Notes: generated from the sequence alone by a model not told the origin. DNA of 64,000 nt from Alteromonas macleodii ATCC 27126 (GCF_000172635.2 NC_018632.1:2480001-2544000); one strand, 5' to 3'. Shown: positions 38,129 through 47,093, counted from the stretch's first letter. Numbers and translations: made by a program.

Positions 38129-38806
38129 TTATTGCTGTGATGCTGCTTGGGCAATAAATGCGGCCAATGTTGCTGGCTCTTGTGCCCCGGCTACGCCCTG
38201 ATTACCAATGACAAAAGTAGGTACACTCTGAATACCACGCTGCATCCAAAGGGCTTCTTCCTCGCGCACTGCTTGCGCGTATTTTTCACTCTTAAGCGCT
38301 TGTTCAGCTTCAGACTTATCAAGGCCAACCGTTTGTGCCAACGCTACTAGAACACCTAGATCATTAATGTTTTTACCGTCTGTGAAGTAGGCATTAAATA
38401 AGGCCAGCTTCATTTCTTCTTCAAGGCCGTTTTCTGCAGCAAAGTGAATAAGCTGATGGGCCTTAAACGTGTTCTGCATGCGAGAGTCGTCAGTAAAGTT
38501 AAACGAAAAGCCTAATTGCTCGCCCGCTTCTACTAACCGCGCTCTGTTCTGCGCGCTTTGCTGTTCACTAATGCCGTACTTTTCCATTATGTGCTCGCGA
38601 AGGTTTTGCCCTTCTTCTGGCATATTGGGGTTTAGCTCGAACGGGTGAAACTTAATATCCACTTCAATGTTATCAAGGGTTTTAATGGCTTCTTGCAAAC
38701 GCTGGTACCCAACAATACACCATGGACATACTACGTCAGAAACCATATTAACTGTTACAATCTGCATACCGCTCGCACTTTGTACACCTTGCTCACTTGC
38801 TGCCAT
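38129..38806 (-). CDS. DsbA family oxidoreductase, FrnE-like
   Basis: ATG 38806 (MAASEQGVQSASG) is the likely start, giving 225 residues; the frame extends to 38881, but the extra N-terminus has no family support. The thioredoxin-fold active site is the CPWC in DVVCPWCIVGYQRL, and the helical insertion and the C-terminal GIQSVPTFVIGNQGVAGAQ (cis-Pro) identify the FrnE-like 2-hydroxychromene isomerase/DsbA branch. There is no signal peptide, so it is cytoplasmic. It may act in disulfide or stress chemistry; substrate unknown. Confidence 0.9.
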   Translation of the reverse strand: MAASEQGVQSASGMQIVTVNMVSDVVCPWCIVGYQRLQEAIKTLDNIEVDIKFHPFELNPNMPEEGQNLREHIMEKYGISEQQSAQNRARLVEAGEQLGFSFNFTDDSRMQNTFKAHQLIHFAAENGLEEEMKLALFNAYFTDGKNINDLGVLVALAQTVGLDKSEAEQALKSEKYAQAVREEEALWMQRGIQSVPTFVIGNQGVAGAQEPATLAAFIAQAASQQ

Positions 38807-38888
38807 GATAGGCCTCGCTTTATTGAATTTATGAAGATATAAGGGCTTAGATAAGGTTACAAAAAGAAACTTCAACCCCAAACTTCGA

Positions 38889-39704
38889 TTATTTCGTCGC
38901 AGTTACATCAGTTTCTGCTGTGACTTTTGTTGTCGTGCCCATTGTGGTGCTGTAAAGCGTGGAAAGCTTTTCAAGGGCTGAGTGTGCCCATATTTCATAG
39001 CCTTTAGTGGAGGGATGAAAGCCATCTTCTGCCATCAAACCACTTTGCTGAATATCCGTCATAGTTCCGCCCACATTAAGTGCACTAACATATAATATGT
39101 CTGCGTTAGCCCGGGCTGTTACGCTATCAGCCAAAGCTTGGTTTAGTAACCACGCGCGGTAACCTAATAGTGCACGCAAAGGTTGCGGAAGCGCAGGAAA
39201 GCAATGAATTGGCGGTAGCGCAGTAAACAATATTGTTTCGCCCCCAAATTTATCTGACAGTAGCGTACTAATAGCATCGATGTTTTGTCGCCACCGTTTC
39301 AACGGTACAAATTTGGTCACGTCGTTAACACCAACAGAGACGAGCACCGACGAAAAGTGCTCGGCAGGCATTTCATGAAGAAGCTTGAGCACATCTTCAC
39401 TTTTAAAACCTGTTTTAGCATTCAACGTCACTCGCGTTGGCCCATGCTTAACAAGGTTTGAGTACAGCAGACCTGTGAGTGCCCCCATTTGCGTCGTTGC
39501 ACCAACACCAGCGGCAGCAGAATCGCCTATAACCAAAACGTTATTAGTTAATAGCAATTTACTATCGGCTGAGGTTAATACCCGCTCGCCGTCGGGCTCT
39601 GGCAGTACAGCGGTCTTCTTCCTCACCCACAATGCTTGAAACAAAATGACTGGAAGAAATAAAACAATTATCAGGTTTAACACCAAAACCTTGAAGTAGA
39701 TCAA
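38889..39704 (-). CDS. SGNH/GDSL-type esterase or lipase, membrane anchored
   Basis: The 271-residue product starts at TTG 39704, five bases behind a strong GGAGG. An N-terminal hydrophobic helix (VLVLNLIIVLFLPVILFQALW) would anchor it in the inner membrane or serve as a signal. The catalytic blocks are VIGDSAAAGVGA (Ser, block I), LVSVGVNDVTKF (Asn, block III) and DGFHPSTKGYEIWA (Asp-x-x-His, block V). The substrate is unknown. It is divergent from hemN, and the FNR-like site overlaps its first codons. Confidence 0.86.
   Translation of the reverse strand: MIYFKVLVLNLIIVLFLPVILFQALWVRKKTAVLPEPDGERVLTSADSKLLLTNNVLVIGDSAAAGVGATTQMGALTGLLYSNLVKHGPTRVTLNAKTGFKSEDVLKLLHEMPAEHFSSVLVSVGVNDVTKFVPLKRWRQNIDAISTLLSDKFGGETILFTALPPIHCFPALPQPLRALLGYRAWLLNQALADSVTARANADILYVSALNVGGTMTDIQQSGLMAEDGFHPSTKGYEIWAHSALEKLSTLYSTTMGTTTKVTAETDVTATK
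39691..39704 (+). promoter_or_regulatory. FNR/ANR box candidate upstream of hemN
   Basis: TTGAAGTAGATCAA differs from the FNR consensus TTGAT-N4-ATCAA at one position. It lies 84 bases before the hemN ATG, a common spacing for an activator site. FNR-class control of hemN is established in Pseudomonas; here it is predicted only. Confidence 0.5.
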
Positions 39705-39787
39705 ATCAGCCTCCTAAGCAATCCATTAAGCTTTAACCATCGAATTGAATTCGCGCCTAGTTATCTACATATAAGTGCAGAGCCAAT

Positions 39788-41161
39788 ATGACAATAATTG
39801 CCGTACAACAACGCCCCGTATCAACCATTACCAAATATGCGTTGAATGCTCCTCGCTATACCTCTTACCCTACTGCACTTAAATTTGAACCGCTACAAGA
39901 TGACATACTTCCACAAGCACTTGCAGTGTCAAAAGCGCCGGCAGTAAGTCTCTACGTGCACATTCCATTTTGCAAAACGCTGTGCTACTACTGTGGCTGC
40001 AATAAAATGGTGACGCGTCACAATGAAAAAGCGGACGAATATTTAGATTACATAGAAAAAGAAATCCTGTCTAAGCGTTATTTAACTGACGGCAGGCGTG
40101 CAGTTTCTCTGCACTTGGGTGGCGGTTCACCCAGTTTTTTGAGCGAGACTCAGCATACTTATTTAATGTACCTGCTTAAGAAACACTTTACCTTTGAAGC
40201 AGGTGCTGAACTGTCAATTGAGTTAGATCCCAGAAATATCGATAAACACTATCTTCAAAACTTAAAATGTCTCGGCTACACACGCATTAGCTTTGGTTTA
40301 CAAGATACTGATTACAATGTTCAGAAAACCATAAATCGCATACAAAGCACGTCTCACATTGCCGATTTAGTATTCGAGGCTCGGTCGCTGGGTTTCGACT
40401 CAGTTAACTTAGATCTAATTTATGGTTTACCAAATCAGTCAATTGAAACGTTCTCATCAACCATCGCCGCGACAAAAGCCATGATGCCAGATCGTATTTC
40501 GCTTTTTAGCTATGCACACCTTCCCGAGAGGTTCGCAGCGCAGCGTAAATTTGCTGAAGAAACACTGCCAAGTAGTGAAGAAAAAGCGGCGCTTTACAAG
40601 CTTGCCGTTAACAGCTTTACAAACATAGGTTATGAAATGATTGGTCTTGATCATTTTGCCTTAAGCAAAGACTCACTGGCTATTGCGAAAAATAAAGGCG
40701 AGCTTCACCGCAACTTTCAAGGGTATACCTTACGTGGCGACACCGACCTTATAGGGTTCGGCGTATCAGCCATTAGCACGGTAGGTAATGCCTTTGCGCA
40801 AAATGCTAAGGAGCTAAAAGAATATTACAGTCGGTTAGACAACCACCTGCCCAATGCTAAGGTTGGGCTGTCATTAAGTGTCGACGACCTTATTCGCAGA
40901 GACGTGATTTCTAGCTTAATGTGCAATTTAGCGGTAGACAAGCAAGCAATTGCCGACAAGCACCACATCATTTTTGATGAATACTTTGCTTCAGCCTTAA
41001 ACAACCTTGAAGAACTTAAAGAAGACGGGCTTATCGAAACGACATCTCGGTATATTCGAGTGCCAGAGTCTGCTCGCATTTACATTCGGGCTATTTGTGC
41101 GCGTTTCGACGCTTATTTGAACGCAAGTGAAATACTCAGTAGCTACTCCAAAGCCATTTAA
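39788..41161 (+). CDS. hemN: Oxygen-independent coproporphyrinogen III oxidase HemN
   Basis: The 457-residue radical SAM enzyme decarboxylates coproporphyrinogen III to protoporphyrinogen IX without oxygen, for heme synthesis. The radical SAM cluster cysteines are in HIPFCKTLCYYCGCNK (CxxxCxxC plus the extra C of true HemN). Further support comes from LHLGGGSPSFL, ISFGLQDTD and the VNLDLIYGLPNQ segment. The C-terminal HemN domain is present (about residues 380–450). Length matches HemN rather than the shorter HemW. The upstream FNR-like site fits induction when oxygen is scarce. Confidence 0.97.
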   Translation: MTIIAVQQRPVSTITKYALNAPRYTSYPTALKFEPLQDDILPQALAVSKAPAVSLYVHIPFCKTLCYYCGCNKMVTRHNEKADEYLDYIEKEILSKRYLTDGRRAVSLHLGGGSPSFLSETQHTYLMYLLKKHFTFEAGAELSIELDPRNIDKHYLQNLKCLGYTRISFGLQDTDYNVQKTINRIQSTSHIADLVFEARSLGFDSVNLDLIYGLPNQSIETFSSTIAATKAMMPDRISLFSYAHLPERFAAQRKFAEETLPSSEEKAALYKLAVNSFTNIGYEMIGLDHFALSKDSLAIAKNKGELHRNFQGYTLRGDTDLIGFGVSAISTVGNAFAQNAKELKEYYSRLDNHLPNAKVGLSLSVDDLIRRDVISSLMCNLAVDKQAIADKHHIIFDEYFASALNNLEELKEDGLIETTSRYIRVPESARIYIRAICARFDAYLNASEILSSYSKAI

Positions 41162-41163
41162 AC

Positions 41164-42405
41164 CTAGGGCAATTTAAACCGCGCAATCACTTGCATCCCT
41201 ACATCAAGCTTAAGACGCGATAGAGAGATACAGCTAATGCTGGCATAAAGGGTTTGGTTACTGCCTAGTACATCAAGTTTTAACAACACTTTCGCGCTGT
41301 TTACGGTCGCTAGCTTTTTAGAAGTTAACTTTGTATCTGCGAGTTTTGTATCGGCGTTATTTTCAGGCTCGTTCAGGGGACTGAGTGGATTCACCACGGG
41401 TTCGATGCTAGATATAACACATGGCAGCGCATTTAAAATACTGATTGTGCTGGCATTGCCAAAGTCAGTAATATTGGTATCGATACTTACATCACAAGCT
41501 TTAACTGCAAAACGAACAGAAACTTGCTCACCGCTTTGCTGAGGCAAATAGGACACTGATTCTGCAGTGACGAATATCTCTTGCCCCGCTACCTCAACGC
41601 GCTCAATTCCGTTTTCCGACTGGCACTGCTCATTGCCTTGTAAGGTTAGAACATTTTGATCTTGTTGCGTTTGGCTACCGTGTTTGTAGCTGACAACGGC
41701 GCTTTGTGACTGGTTGCTGTCGTGTGCTCCGCTTTGCGCAGTAACTTTAAATCCCTCAAGTACGCTAGACGGTGTCGCAAATCCTTCTTTTTCGAATACT
41801 TGAGTCAACACATCGCGCGTTTTTCCACAAAGCTCGGTACGGCCTTGGTCAATAAAAACCAACTCATCGCTGAACAAGGCAAGGTCATCTAAATCGTGAG
41901 AGATTACAAGGCAGGTGAGCTTCCCCGACACACACAAATTGTTCAAAAACTGGTAAATTTTGCGACGGGTGAAGATATCAATTGCGCTTAACGATTCATC
42001 TAGCAATAACACATCTGGCCCATTGACCAACGCCCGTGCCATCGCGACCCGCTGCGCTTCTCCGCCAGAAAGCGCCTGAACAGGCTTATCGATTAAATGT
42101 TCGCAATAACAGCCGCGCAAACACGCATCGATAGACATTGCATTAGGGCTTGCGTGACGCTGCGCAAGGGCTAAATTACCGCGCACATCGGTATGGGGAA
42201 ATAGCATGGGCTGCTGAAAAACGATGCCGACCTTTTGAGAGGTCCACGGCGTTTGCACACTTGCGCTTTTTTCTACGCCAGCTAGGGCGCGAAACAAGCT
42301 GCTTTTTCCCGCACCTGATGGACCGGTAACCCCAATGAATCGGCTTTGTGGCTGCAATGAGATTTGTGCGTTAATGCGATTTGGTAGTAGCGCAGATATT
42401 TGCAT
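41164..42405 (-). CDS. modC: Molybdate ABC transporter ATP-binding protein ModC, extended
   Basis: ATG 42405 (MQISALLPNRINAQ) follows the modB stop after one base. The 413-residue protein has Walker A GPSGAGKSS, signature LSGGEAQRVAMARAL, Walker B DVLLLDESLSAID and the H-loop VISHDLDDL. The C-terminal region has TOBE-type molybdate-binding segments (VRFAVKACDVSIDT; KVLLKLDVLGSNQTLYASI), but long low-complexity spacers make it about 60 residues larger than usual ModC. It powers molybdate uptake with ModB and ModA, feeding the cofactor genes upstream. Confidence 0.93.
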   Translation of the reverse strand: MQISALLPNRINAQISLQPQSRFIGVTGPSGAGKSSLFRALAGVEKSASVQTPWTSQKVGIVFQQPMLFPHTDVRGNLALAQRHASPNAMSIDACLRGCYCEHLIDKPVQALSGGEAQRVAMARALVNGPDVLLLDESLSAIDIFTRRKIYQFLNNLCVSGKLTCLVISHDLDDLALFSDELVFIDQGRTELCGKTRDVLTQVFEKEGFATPSSVLEGFKVTAQSGAHDSNQSQSAVVSYKHGSQTQQDQNVLTLQGNEQCQSENGIERVEVAGQEIFVTAESVSYLPQQSGEQVSVRFAVKACDVSIDTNITDFGNASTISILNALPCVISSIEPVVNPLSPLNEPENNADTKLADTKLTSKKLATVNSAKVLLKLDVLGSNQTLYASISCISLSRLKLDVGMQVIARFKLP

Positions 42406-42406
42406 G

Positions 42407-43102
42407 TTAACGCGCCTCATCACTTTGTGTGATACCGTTAAAGCGATAGAGCGCCGCGAGCATTACGAATGAAAAAATCAAAAGGGCCAACGCAAGGTTG
42501 TGTGCACTGTTATATTCCAACGCTTCTACCTGTTCATATAGCGCGATAGACAGCACCTGAGTTTCTCCAGGAATATTGCCACCTATCATTAATACTACGC
42601 CAAACTCGCCTATGGTATGTGCAAAGCTTAAGCCTAATGCTACCACTATGGGCGCTTTGCTTAAAGGCAGCACTATTTTTATAAACGCTTCAAAAGCCGA
42701 AAACCCCAGCGTTTTTGCTACATCTAAATAACGGTTATCCAATTGTGAAAAGCCGCTGTACAAAGGCTGCAGAGCAAATGGTAGGGAGTAGATGACAGAC
42801 CCCAACACCAAACCTTCAAAGCTAAATACTAAATTGCTCCCGGTTAGGCTTTGCCATCCCTGCCCCAACGCACTTTGCGGCGAAAAAGCAATAAGCAAAT
42901 AAAAACCCAGCACAGTTGGCGGTAACACCAAAGGCAACGCGAGTATCGACATAACCAAAGGCTTAGCTTTGCTCTGCCAGTTCGCTAAAAACCACGCTAG
43001 CGGCAATGCGATTAACAACAGCAAACCACTGGTTATAAAGGCCAGTTTTAAGGTGAGTAATATGGCTTCAAGTGTCGATGCCCCGAAGAATTCTGTGAGC
43101 AT
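42407..43102 (-). CDS. modB: Molybdate ABC transporter permease ModB
   Basis: The 231-residue inner-membrane permease has about five to six helices, with the ABC coupling loop in FAHTIGEFGVVLMIGGNIPG and the preceding TLGFSAFEAFIKIVLPLSK. It forms the channel for molybdate with ModC as the motor. The gene is two bases downstream of modA and one base upstream of modC, so the three are tightly coupled. Confidence 0.95.
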   Translation of the reverse strand: MLTEFFGASTLEAILLTLKLAFITSGLLLLIALPLAWFLANWQSKAKPLVMSILALPLVLPPTVLGFYLLIAFSPQSALGQGWQSLTGSNLVFSFEGLVLGSVIYSLPFALQPLYSGFSQLDNRYLDVAKTLGFSAFEAFIKIVLPLSKAPIVVALGLSFAHTIGEFGVVLMIGGNIPGETQVLSIALYEQVEALEYNSAHNLALALLIFSFVMLAALYRFNGITQSDEAR

Positions 43103-43104
43103 AC

Positions 43105-44337
43105 TTAGTTACCTACGCCCGATGCAATGGTAGGTTCATAGCCCCATTCAATTAAGCTGTGCTGCACCCCTTGCGACATTAAATACTGTACGAACAGGCT
43201 GGGTGATGACACTCCATTAGCGTCACTCAAACGAAATGCTCTGGTTGGCTCAACGTTGTCGTTGTGAATAGGCTCATCAACTGGCGCTGCCGCATTTTTA
43301 ATTGGAAGTGGTTCGAACAGATTCGGAGATAATGTAGCTACCGTTTTACTATTAACCACCAACGACTGAATGATGGGTTGATACAAGGTTTCAGGTACTG
43401 GGACGATAACCGTAACAGCATCGGCGCTTTTGGTATTCACAACACTGTTAAAATTAGAAGGCAAATTAGAGGATAAGTCTGCGGGCAAATCTAAGGCCAA
43501 TGAGTACGCAATGAACGCCCCTTTCACGCTGCCGGTGGTATAAAACTGCAAGGTTTGTAGCACGTTTTTACCCATCACTCTGTGAGGTAAAAACTGTTGC
43601 CATAAGGATAAGTTTTGCAACGTCTGTTGCGCAGCATCACCATAGGGGGCCAGTTTAGGATTTGCGATAGCTACCTTGTTTTGTGGATTTTCCATTAATT
43701 GAACAAGCTGCTTCGACAAGCAATCGGCAAGCTGAACGTTTATTTGTGCAGTGGTGTCTCCAGTAGATGAGCGCGCGATTTGCTCGCAATTCCTTTTACC
43801 GGATGTTTCATGTGATGCCTCACTTGATAAGTCGCCAGCATAGACAAACGCAAGCTTGCCTTTAGCGTAATCCACCAGATTGCCGTGGTGAACTACGTTG
43901 TTATCAACCAACGCTTGCGGCCTAGCGCGATCTGCAGATAGAAAAACGTCGAAGCTAGCACCATGTTGAATTTGCGCATACAAAGTACCGCTAGAGGATA
44001 TCGTTACCGCGACTTCTATGCCGGTTAGCTCAGTAAACTGCTCGGCAATACTCTTTAGCGGTTTTGCAAAGTTTGCCGCAACAGCTACGTGAATTTTTTC
44101 GTCGCGCTCGAAATTTACTGAATGGTTTTGTTTTTCGGCACTAATAACGCTCCCTTCATTTACTTTATCATTTGCCGCTTCAAAACTACCCGCATGTGCT
44201 GCAGAGCTGGAAAAAAACGTAACATCTGGGACTACACTTGCACTTGCACTTGCACTTGCACTTGCGCTAACACTTACCAAAATAAGCATGGCCAAGTTAA
44301 CAAAGCTTGAAAGTCGCATTGCTAAAGAACAAACCAT
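43105..44337 (-). CDS. modA: Molybdate-binding protein ModA with a repeat in the signal region and a long C-terminal insertion
   Basis: ATG 44337 overlaps the moaE stop (TAATG). The product is 410 residues against about 260 for typical ModA. The periplasmic binding fold is clear: IHVAVAANFAKPLKSIAEQF, GTLYAQIQHGASFDVFLSAD, ANPKLAPYGDAAQQTL, and the ending VQHSLIEWGYE. The signal region holds the run SVSASASASASASVV encoded by five perfect six-base repeats (44235–44264). A Ser/Asn-rich stretch of roughly 90 residues is inserted before the last conserved segment. Substrate could be molybdate or tungstate; the neighbours favour molybdate. Confidence 0.9.
   Translation of the reverse strand: MVCSLAMRLSSFVNLAMLILVSVSASASASASASVVPDVTFFSSSAAHAGSFEAANDKVNEGSVISAEKQNHSVNFERDEKIHVAVAANFAKPLKSIAEQFTELTGIEVAVTISSSGTLYAQIQHGASFDVFLSADRARPQALVDNNVVHHGNLVDYAKGKLAFVYAGDLSSEASHETSGKRNCEQIARSSTGDTTAQINVQLADCLSKQLVQLMENPQNKVAIANPKLAPYGDAAQQTLQNLSLWQQFLPHRVMGKNVLQTLQFYTTGSVKGAFIAYSLALDLPADLSSNLPSNFNSVVNTKSADAVTVIVPVPETLYQPIIQSLVVNSKTVATLSPNLFEPLPIKNAAAPVDEPIHNDNVEPTRAFRLSDANGVSSPSLFVQYLMSQGVQHSLIEWGYEPTIASGVGN
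44235..44276. repeat. Hexanucleotide tandem repeat inside modA
   Basis: Five exact copies of CACTTG (44235–44264) followed by two degenerate copies, CGCTAA and CACTTA. On the coding strand they encode alternating Ala-Ser. The unit is a multiple of three, so copy-number change alters length without a frameshift. Confidence 0.95.
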
Positions 44338-44810
44338 TACTTTTTGCGCATCCACTTAAGTGCCGCTTTATCGTCAGATGCTTTCGCCGCAACCCATTCA
44401 GATTTATCGCCTTTAAATTCTTTTTTCCAAAGCGGTACCGACTGTTTAAGCATGTCCATTAAGTAGCAGGCAGCGTCAAACGCCGCCTGGCGGTGGGGAG
44501 CGGCGGCACCTACCCATACAATTTGCTCGTTGTTGTGTATGCGCCCTACTCTGTGCAGTGCGCCAGCACTGTTAAGTGAAAAGCGTTCGCTCGCTTGTTC
44601 AACCAGAAGCATTAATGCTTTTTCAGTCATGCCCGGGTAATGCTCTAATTCGATGCCGTCTATGTCGCCAGCGTTATTAAAATCTCGCACTAGCCCAGTA
44701 AAAGTAACAATCGCGCCGGTGTTGCCGCAGGCCTTCTCATCTGCCGACTGTTTTAGCCTAGCGTAAAGCTCTCCTTGGTCGAAATCTTCAACTTGAACTA
44801 GCGCGAACAT
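44337..44810 (-). CDS. moaE: Molybdopterin synthase catalytic subunit MoaE
   Basis: The 157-residue large subunit of molybdopterin synthase transfers sulfur from MoaD thiocarboxylate to cyclic pyranopterin monophosphate. Visible: TGAIVTFTGLVRDFN near the N-terminus, ELEHYPGMTEKAL, VGAAAPHRQAAFDA, and the catalytic lysines in PLWKKEFKGDKSEWV. It starts two bases after the moaD stop, and its stop overlaps the modA start. Confidence 0.96.
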   Translation of the reverse strand: MFALVQVEDFDQGELYARLKQSADEKACGNTGAIVTFTGLVRDFNNAGDIDGIELEHYPGMTEKALMLLVEQASERFSLNSAGALHRVGRIHNNEQIVWVGAAAPHRQAAFDAACYLMDMLKQSVPLWKKEFKGDKSEWVAAKASDDKAALKWMRKK

Positions 44811-44812
44811 AG

Positions 44813-45061
44813 CTAGCCCCCTGTCACAGGTGGAAATAGCGCCAGCTCATCACCGTCGCTAAGTACTGTTTGGAGATCGCAAAGCTCTTGATTACAGGCA
44901 GTAAGCACACTGCCCTCTAGTGCTAATGCCCACTTGTCACTACGTGTTTTAAGCTGCGATATTACGGTCTCAATAGTGCTGTTCTCGCTTATATGAAGCG
45001 CGATATTGTCCTCTCCCGTAATCTCTCGGGTTTGTGCGAATGTTTTTACCGTTACCTGCAT
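44813..45061 (-). CDS. moaD: Molybdopterin synthase sulfur-carrier subunit MoaD
   Basis: The 82-residue ubiquitin-like protein ends in FPPVTGG; the terminal Gly-Gly is adenylated by MoeB and turned into a thiocarboxylate. Core segments are VKTFAQTREITGED and ACNQELCDLQTVLSDGDELA. It is directly coupled to moaE. A 154-base gap separates it from moaC on the same strand. Confidence 0.94.
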   Translation of the reverse strand: MQVTVKTFAQTREITGEDNIALHISENSTIETVISQLKTRSDKWALALEGSVLTACNQELCDLQTVLSDGDELALFPPVTGG

Positions 45062-45215
45062 GCTTTGCCTGTTATCTACGTTGTTAAGGTTGTTTTGTGC
45101 GCGCTAATTAATCTTGCCAAGCCTCTGAAATGGGTTGAGCCTAAAGTGCGTTGCTTTTTGAATGCTTGTTCGCTTTATACACGTTACTTTTTTAGCTCAC
45201 TGGCCTTTAATTGAA

Positions 45216-45695
45216 CTAGGTGTCGGACTGCCAATGGCCTGTCTTACCGCCTTTTTTCTCCAGTACCCGTACCCCTTCCATGTGCATGCCAGGGTCGATG
45301 GCTTTGCACATATCAAACAAGGTTAACAGCGCCACATTTACACCCGTGAGCGCTTCCATTTCAACGCCGGTTTTACCGCTTAGCTTGCAATAGCAGGTGG
45401 CTTGAATTCGATTTTGGTCGGCCTGAATGTCGAAGTTTATATCCACCTTTGACAGTGCCAATGGGTGACAAAGAGGAATAAGATCGGCGCAGCGTTTCGC
45501 CCCTTGAATACCCGCTACACGGGCAACAGCAAATACATCACCTTTTGCAATTTTTGATTCAGAGATTTGGCGAATAACGTCTTCGCTTACGTATAAAAAA
45601 CCTTCTGCTGTGGCTTCTCGCTTGGTAACGTCTTTGTCGCTAACGTCGACCATATTGGCTTCACCGCCAGCGTTTAAATGGCTAAAGGTGCTCAT
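45216..45695 (-). CDS. moaC: Cyclic pyranopterin monophosphate synthase MoaC
   Basis: The 159-residue enzyme converts the MoaA product to cyclic pyranopterin monophosphate. Conserved blocks: ANMVDVSDKDVTKREATAEG, the substrate-binding ADLIPLCHPLALSKV, and TGVEMEALTGVNVALLTLFD with the catalytic KAIDPGM. Its ATG overlaps the moaB stop by four bases (ATGA). moaA itself is not in the window. Confidence 0.96.
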   Translation of the reverse strand: MSTFSHLNAGGEANMVDVSDKDVTKREATAEGFLYVSEDVIRQISESKIAKGDVFAVARVAGIQGAKRCADLIPLCHPLALSKVDINFDIQADQNRIQATCYCKLSGKTGVEMEALTGVNVALLTLFDMCKAIDPGMHMEGVRVLEKKGGKTGHWQSDT

Positions 45696-46198
45696 GCTTC
45701 CACCAAATGCTTCACAAAGTTACACGGTCTAAAGTCGGCATCAAGTTGGCTAGAAATAATCTTTTCCCACGCTGTGCGACACGCCCCTGTAGACCCTGGT
45801 AAGCAGAAAATAACCGTATTATTAGCAAAGCCCGCAACCGCGCGAGACTGAATGGTTGATGTTCCAATCTCTTCATAGCTAATTTGACGAAATAGCTCGC
45901 CAAAGCCGTCGACTTCTTTGTCGAACAATACACTGATGGCCTCTGGCGTTGAGTCACGGTGGGTAAAACCTGTACCACCGGTAATTAATACAGCGTGAAT
46001 GTTTTTATCGGCAATCCATTTCGACACCACGGCGCGCTGCTGATAAATATCGTCTTTCACCAAATCGCGATCGTAAAGGTTATGGCCAACCGAGGTAAGC
46101 GCCTCTTTCAAGTAGTCTCCCGACTTGTCGTTTTCGAGGGTGCGCGTATCTGAAATAGTGAGTACGGCAATATTAAGGGGTTGGCTGACAACTGACAT
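45692..46198 (-). CDS. moaB: Molybdenum cofactor biosynthesis protein MoaB
   Basis: ATG 46198 (MSVVSQPLNIAVLTIS) with AGGA upstream is preferred to the longer frame from 46255; the product is 168 residues. The MoaB/MogA fold binds molybdopterin and in MogA adenylates it. Conserved: VLTISDTRTLENDKSG, LITGGTGFTHRDSTPEA and CLPGSTGACRTAWEKI. It is the first gene of the minus-strand cofactor run moaB–moaC–moaD–moaE–modABC. Confidence 0.95.
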   Translation of the reverse strand: MSVVSQPLNIAVLTISDTRTLENDKSGDYLKEALTSVGHNLYDRDLVKDDIYQQRAVVSKWIADKNIHAVLITGGTGFTHRDSTPEAISVLFDKEVDGFGELFRQISYEEIGTSTIQSRAVAGFANNTVIFCLPGSTGACRTAWEKIISSQLDADFRPCNFVKHLVEA

Positions 46199-46322
46199 AT
46201 GAAATCCTAATTTGATATGCGACATTTTGGCGGTTTTTGATAAAGTACCAGCCAAAATACTATTTGGTAATCACTTTATAAGGGTGCATGCCATGAATTC
46301 AACAACTAAGTTGGCATAAACT

Positions 46323-47093
46323 ATGTCTAAAAGCCTAACTCATCAGCAGGCTATGCGTTATAACCGCCATATCGTGCTTCCAAAAGTGGATCTAGACGGT
46401 CAAGAAGCGCTGCTAAACGCCAATATTTGTATCATTGGTATTGGCGGGCTTGGCACCGCGGCTGCTACTAACCTTTGCGCCAGTGGCGTGGGCTCTCTTA
46501 CACTTATCGACCACGACACAGTTGAGGCCACCAACCTGCCAAGGCAAACCTTGTTTAGCGAACAAGATGTAGGCACAAATAAAGTAGAGGCGGCTAAAGC
46601 GCGGCTTAGTGAAATAAACAGCGACTGCGACATTACCGTAATAGCAGAACCGTTTTCGGCGCCCAGCTCTACTCAGCTTTCACCAGTATTAAAACAAGCC
46701 ATAGAGCGTGCTGACGTTGTGCTAGATTGCACCGACAATACAAACTCGCGAGATTTAATAAACCTACTGTGTTTTAAACTAAATACCCCGCTAGTATCGG
46801 GCGCGGCCATTCGCTTTGAAGGCCAGCTTTTCGTCGCTATACCCGGTGAGAGCCGTTGCTATGCATGCTTACGGACGCTATTTGAATCGCCCGATTTAAG
46901 CTGTGTAGAGGCAGGTATATTCTCGCCAGTGGTGAATATTGTTGGTACTTATCAAGCGATGCTAGCTATGCAAGTATTGATGGATTTCGATAGTATTCCT
47001 AAAAACACGTTAATGACGTTTGATGCTCTGTCGCACGAGTGGCGAAACTGGAAGCTACCTAAAGGCGTAGATTGCGAGCTATGTGCTTGTTAA
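46323..47093 (+). CDS. moeB: MoeB/ThiF/HesA-type adenylyltransferase (MoaD activation)
   Basis: The 256-residue E1-like enzyme activates the C-terminal glycine of MoaD with ATP. The nucleotide-binding motif IIGIGGLGTAAATNLCASG, the following DHDTVEATNLPRQTLF, and the two zinc cysteine pairs (CYACLRTLF and CELCAC at the very end) are all present. It is divergent from moaB with a 124-base shared promoter region. A ThiF role in thiamine synthesis is the alternative, but the neighbours favour MoeB. Confidence 0.92.
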   Translation: MSKSLTHQQAMRYNRHIVLPKVDLDGQEALLNANICIIGIGGLGTAAATNLCASGVGSLTLIDHDTVEATNLPRQTLFSEQDVGTNKVEAAKARLSEINSDCDITVIAEPFSAPSSTQLSPVLKQAIERADVVLDCTDNTNSRDLINLLCFKLNTPLVSGAAIRFEGQLFVAIPGESRCYACLRTLFESPDLSCVEAGIFSPVVNIVGTYQAMLAMQVLMDFDSIPKNTLMTFDALSHEWRNWKLPKGVDCELCAC

